A stretch of 64,000 bases of DNA, taken from positions 1-64,000 of the forward strand of contig JAVEVE010000001.1 of the NCBI GenBank assembly GCA_034005165.1, given 5' to 3'. Position numbers and translations under genes: made by a program. The DNA comes from UBA1573 sp034005165. GTDB taxonomy: Bacteria; Pseudomonadota; Alphaproteobacteria; Micavibrionales; Micavibrionaceae. Positions within the stretch are counted from its first letter, which is position 1. Each line of letters opens with the position of its first letter. Under the pieces are notes generated by a model that saw only the letters and a list, made by a program, of their open reading frames with translations, had not been told where the DNA came from and searched no databases. Below, piece after piece: positions 61,603 to 64,000 of this stretch.

Positions 61603-61633
61603 AAAAAAAAACCCGACCAAGAGTCGGGTTTTT
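61603..61633 (-). terminator. Rho-independent terminator of glnA
   Basis: ACCCGAC (61611-61617) and GTCGGGT (61623-61629), loop CAAGA. Read on the minus strand it ends in a T-run of nine. It lies 27 nt after the glnA stop. Confidence 0.92.
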
Positions 61634-61655
61634 AACGCAGAACTTTCAAATATCT

Positions 61656-63089
61656 CTACGCAGAATAATACATATCGTACTCGATCGGATGAGGCATGGT
61701 TTCAAATGCTTCAACTTCACCCATTTTCAATTCAATGTACGAGTCGATAATATCTTTGCTGAACACGCCGCCTACAGTCAGGAAGTTGTTATCTGCCATC
61801 AGGCTGTTCAATGCTTCACGCAAGGAACCGCAAACTGTCGGAACTTTGGCAAGCTCTTCAGGCGGCAAGTGATAAAGATCTTTGTCATGTGCTTCGCCCG
61901 GATGGATTTTGTTCTTGATCCCGTCAAGGCCAGCCATCAGCATCGCCGCGTAAGCGAGGTAAGGGTTAGCTGTTGGATCAGGGAAACGAACTTCCACACG
62001 CTTTCCTTTCGGGGATGCGGCATAAGGGATGCGGCAAGACGCAGAACGGTTGCGACCGGAATAAGCCAACAATACTGGCGCCTCGTAACCCGGAACCAAA
62101 CGCTTATATGAGTTTGTGGTAGGGTTGGTAAATGCATTTAATGCTTTTGCGTGCTTGATGATTCCGCCAATATAGAACAGTGCCATTTCGGACAAGCCTG
62201 CATATTCGTCACCTGCAAACAGAGGCGTAGACCCTTTCCAGATTGACTGGTGGCAGTGCATCCCCGAGCCGTTATCCCCGAAAATAGGCTTCGGCATAAA
62301 GGTTGCTGTCTGACCGTAAGCAGCAGCAACATTGTGTACAACGTGCTTATATATCTGCATATTGTCACCACAATTCAACAGGGTATCGAACTTGATTCCT
62401 AGCTCGTGTTGGCTTGGCGCGACTTCATGGTGGTGCTTTTCAACTTCAACGCCCATGGAGGCAATAACGGACAGCATTTCTGCACGCAAATTTGATCCTG
62501 TATCGACAGGAGAGTCAGGAAAATAGCCGCCCTTAACGCGTGGACGATGACCAAGGTTATTTTGGTCATAGGCGCGATCGGTATTATAAGGACCTTCAAG
62601 ACTATCAATTTCGTAGGACACTTTATTCATTTTGACGCTGTATTTAACGTCATCGAAAACGAAGAACTCCGCTTCGGGTCCGAAGAAAGCCGTATCGCCA
62701 ATGCCAGTTGTTTTCAAATACTCTTCAGCTGCTTTAGCAATAGAGCGGGGACAACGCTCATAAGGCTTGCGTGTAGTCGGGTCGAGAACAAAGCAGAACA
62801 ATTTAACAGTAGGTTGGGCCGAGAACGGGTCTTTCATGACGCGGGACAGGTCGGGCAACAAAATCATGTCTGATTCATTGATTGCCTTCCATCCGGCAAT
62901 AGAAGATCCGTCAAAATAGACACCTTCTGTCAGCAGGCCTTCATCAACAGTAGAAATATGCTGGGTGGTATGCTGTTGTTTTCCGCGCAGATCAGCAAAG
63001 CAGAAATCAACATACTGGATATCGCCCTCTTTCAGGAATTTTACGAACTCTGGAGCACTTTTAAAGCTTAAGGCATTGGATGATGGCAT
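61656..63089 (-). CDS. glnA: glutamine synthetase, type I
   Basis: Makes glutamine from glutamate and ammonia with ATP; dodecamer. The 477-residue protein has the start SAPEFVKFLKEGDIQYVDFC, the metal-site region FFGPEAEFFVFDD, NGSGMHCHQSIW and the adenylylation site Tyr in DKDLYHLPPEE. It is the adenylylated I-beta form (with the insertion around SLEGPYNTDR). No glnB precedes it, unlike many relatives. The 170-nt leader is AT-rich, with no clear sigma-54 site. Confidence 0.97.
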   Translation of the reverse strand: MPSSNALSFKSAPEFVKFLKEGDIQYVDFCFADLRGKQQHTTQHISTVDEGLLTEGVYFDGSSIAGWKAINESDMILLPDLSRVMKDPFSAQPTVKLFCFVLDPTTRKPYERCPRSIAKAAEEYLKTTGIGDTAFFGPEAEFFVFDDVKYSVKMNKVSYEIDSLEGPYNTDRAYDQNNLGHRPRVKGGYFPDSPVDTGSNLRAEMLSVIASMGVEVEKHHHEVAPSQHELGIKFDTLLNCGDNMQIYKHVVHNVAAAYGQTATFMPKPIFGDNGSGMHCHQSIWKGSTPLFAGDEYAGLSEMALFYIGGIIKHAKALNAFTNPTTNSYKRLVPGYEAPVLLAYSGRNRSASCRIPYAASPKGKRVEVRFPDPTANPYLAYAAMLMAGLDGIKNKIHPGEAHDKDLYHLPPEELAKVPTVCGSLREALNSLMADNNFLTVGGVFSKDIIDSYIELKMGEVEAFETMPHPIEYDMYYSA

Positions 63090-63260
63090 GAGACCCTCTG
63101 GATGTTGTTAATATGCAAAAAACGCAAGACAGCTATGTCGGCGATGCTTAATTAGCATGCGCACAATGGAGCGTCCAGAAAAAATTTTTTTTCTATAGAC
63201 AAAATCAACAATTTTTAGCATAAAGCTGCTCTGGCAATTTCGCCCGACTTTTTGTCTTGT

Positions 63261-63337
63261 GGCGGCCGTAGCTCAGTTGGTAGAGCCCTCGGTTGTGGTC
63301 CGAGTGGTCGTGGGTTCGAATCCCATCGGTCGCCCCA
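63261..63337 (+). tRNA. tRNA-His (anticodon GTG)
   Basis: 77 nt including G-1 and encoded CCA. The genome-encoded G-1 (63261) pairs with C73 (63334), the histidine identity mark. Anticodon stem CTCGG/CCGAG with loop TTGTGGT; T-arm GTGGGTTCGAATCCCAT. Confidence 0.97.
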
Positions 63338-63340
63338 TTT

Positions 63341-63368
63341 AAAAAGCCCTCTTCGGAGGGTTTTTTTT
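63341..63368 (+). terminator. Rho-independent terminator after tRNA-His
   Basis: CCCTC TTCG GAGGG (63347-63360) with a UUCG tetraloop and eight T's. Confidence 0.93.
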
Positions 63369-63452
63369 ATTATAAAGGTGAAAAGGTAGCAAATCTTTCT
63401 CCTTTAAGTAGGCATCTATACAAAAATAAGTTTCTCGTTCATTATTTTTGCC

Positions 63453-64000
63453 ATGAACACCGAGATTCTTTCCATCACACAGATGAAGCAAGCAGAAGAT
63501 GCCTCCCTAAGCGGGCGGACATCTGGCTATACACTGATGCAACGGGCCGGTCGGGCCGTTGCGGATATTATCCGCGAAAAGTATGAGAAGCAGACTGTTC
63601 TTGTTCTTTGTGGATCCGGAAACAATGGTGGGGACGGATTTATTGCGGCGAGCGAACTTAAGCGCAAAAAGTGGGATGTCACGATAGCTTGCAAATTGGA
63701 AGCCGAATATCTTGAGGGAGATGTCGCAAGGGCCGCAGAAGAGTGGGGAGATGATTTTGAAACTCTGGATAAGGTAAAGCTTCCGGAAGACGGCATTATT
63801 ATCGACGCTATATTTGGAACAGGGCTAGAGAGGGAAATCACAGGAGATGCACAGGAAATCCTGTTTGCGCTTCAAAGGTCTAGCTGTTCCGTAGTTGCTA
63901 TAGACGTTCCTTCTGGCGTATATGCGGACAGCGGTGACTGCCAACCTTGTACCCCTCAGGCGGATTTAACAGTTACATTTTTCAGAAAAAAGATGGGACA
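63453..64000 (+). CDS. NAD(P)H-hydrate epimerase domain (NnrE), cut by window end
   Basis: Repairs hydrated NAD(P)H by epimerising the R and S forms; in many bacteria it is fused to the ADP-dependent dehydratase (NnrD). The readable 182 residues start at ATG 63453 and show the YjeF_N fold: YTLMQRAGRAVADIIRE, the nucleotide loop CGSGNNGGDGFIAASELK, DAIFGTGLEREITGD and VVAIDVPSGV. The frame is open at the right edge, so whether the NnrD half follows cannot be seen. Confidence 0.93.
   Translation, partial: MNTEILSITQMKQAEDASLSGRTSGYTLMQRAGRAVADIIREKYEKQTVLVLCGSGNNGGDGFIAASELKRKKWDVTIACKLEAEYLEGDVARAAEEWGDDFETLDKVKLPEDGIIIDAIFGTGLEREITGDAQEILFALQRSSCSVVAIDVPSGVYADSGDCQPCTPQADLTVTFFRKKMG

Noticed and set aside
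63090..63260. Sigma-54 promoter for glnA
   Set aside because: TGGACG...TTGTGC is present on the minus strand but the GG to GC spacing is wrong by two bases.
1..64000. CRISPR array, insertion sequences, prophage, toxin-antitoxin or defence genes
   Set aside because: No regularly spaced repeats, transposase, integrase, capsid or known defence domains were seen on either strand.

Overview
The window is chromosomal DNA from an alphaproteobacterium with fairly AT-leaning composition, motile and chemotactic. The taxonomic call rests on gene order. Blocks typical of the class are gltX/comEC/lexA/trpC-trpD-trpG/trpE, the rpiB-glyA-nrdR-ribE-ribB-ribH-nusB series, and cytochrome bc1 chaperone-DUF177-rpmF-plsX-fabH-ihfA-merR. 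Further class signs are a TauE/TIGR02186 membrane pair, an alphaproteobacterial LexA box (GTTC-N7-GTTC type) at lexA, a CtrA-type box (TTAA-N7-TTAA) at motA, and tRNA-His with the extra 5' G. A deep-branching or predatory/host-associated lineage (Micavibrio-like) is possible but cannot be proven from the sequence alone.

Layout. 1-7.2 kb: a truncated tRNA-Ser remnant, a cation:proton antiporter, an unknown protein, then mutS, coaBC-dut and an Ala/Glu-rich anchored protein. 7.4-16 kb: an M48 membrane protease, ubiE, murJ-trpS, a Nudix-like relic, a secreted protein, and a TauE / TIGR02186 / Usp-like / Nfu run. 16-22 kb: a TPR protein, a polysaccharide-deacetylase-like protein with a broken active site, tsaB, recO, parC and an unknown gene. 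22-36 kb: motA-motB, gltX, comEC, lexA, trpC-D-G, a chemoreceptor, trpE and hemB. 35.8-47 kb: a MarR regulator, a small protein, a second chemoreceptor, rpiB, glyA, nrdR, a pabB-pabA-pabC operon, a MarR-GNAT fusion, and ribE-ribB-ribH-nusB. 47-54 kb: fliL, a proton-pumping pyrophosphatase, a TrmA/RlmD-family methyltransferase, bamE, an unknown protein, the bc1 chaperone and DUF177. 54-64 kb: rpmF, plsX, fabH, ihfA, merR, tRNA-Pro, a gene-poor scar, a lipoprotein, csaA, an M50-like membrane protein, cutA, rplM-rpsI, an unknown small protein, glnA, tRNA-His and the start of the NAD(P)HX epimerase gene.

How the genes work together. Chorismate is drawn into tryptophan (trpE/G/D/C) and into folate (pabB/A/C), using two separate and distinguishable glutamine amidotransferases. 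Riboflavin synthesis is represented by ribE, ribB and ribH, but ribD and an intact GTP cyclohydrolase II are absent here. Fatty-acid and phospholipid initiation (plsX, fabH), murein lipid II flipping (murJ) and outer-membrane assembly (bamE) provide envelope growth. Motility is represented by motAB, an orphan fliL and two chemoreceptors.

I found no CRISPR array, insertion sequence, prophage, toxin-antitoxin pair or defence island, and nothing I would call a new multi-gene system. The best leads are smaller: a pseudo-enzyme polysaccharide deacetylase, a RibB fused to a cysteine-less GTP cyclohydrolase II-like domain, replacement of ribD by a folate operon plus a MarR-GNAT gene, a truncated tRNA-Ser, a hairpin touching the translation start of the TauE gene, and several proteins I cannot place in any family.
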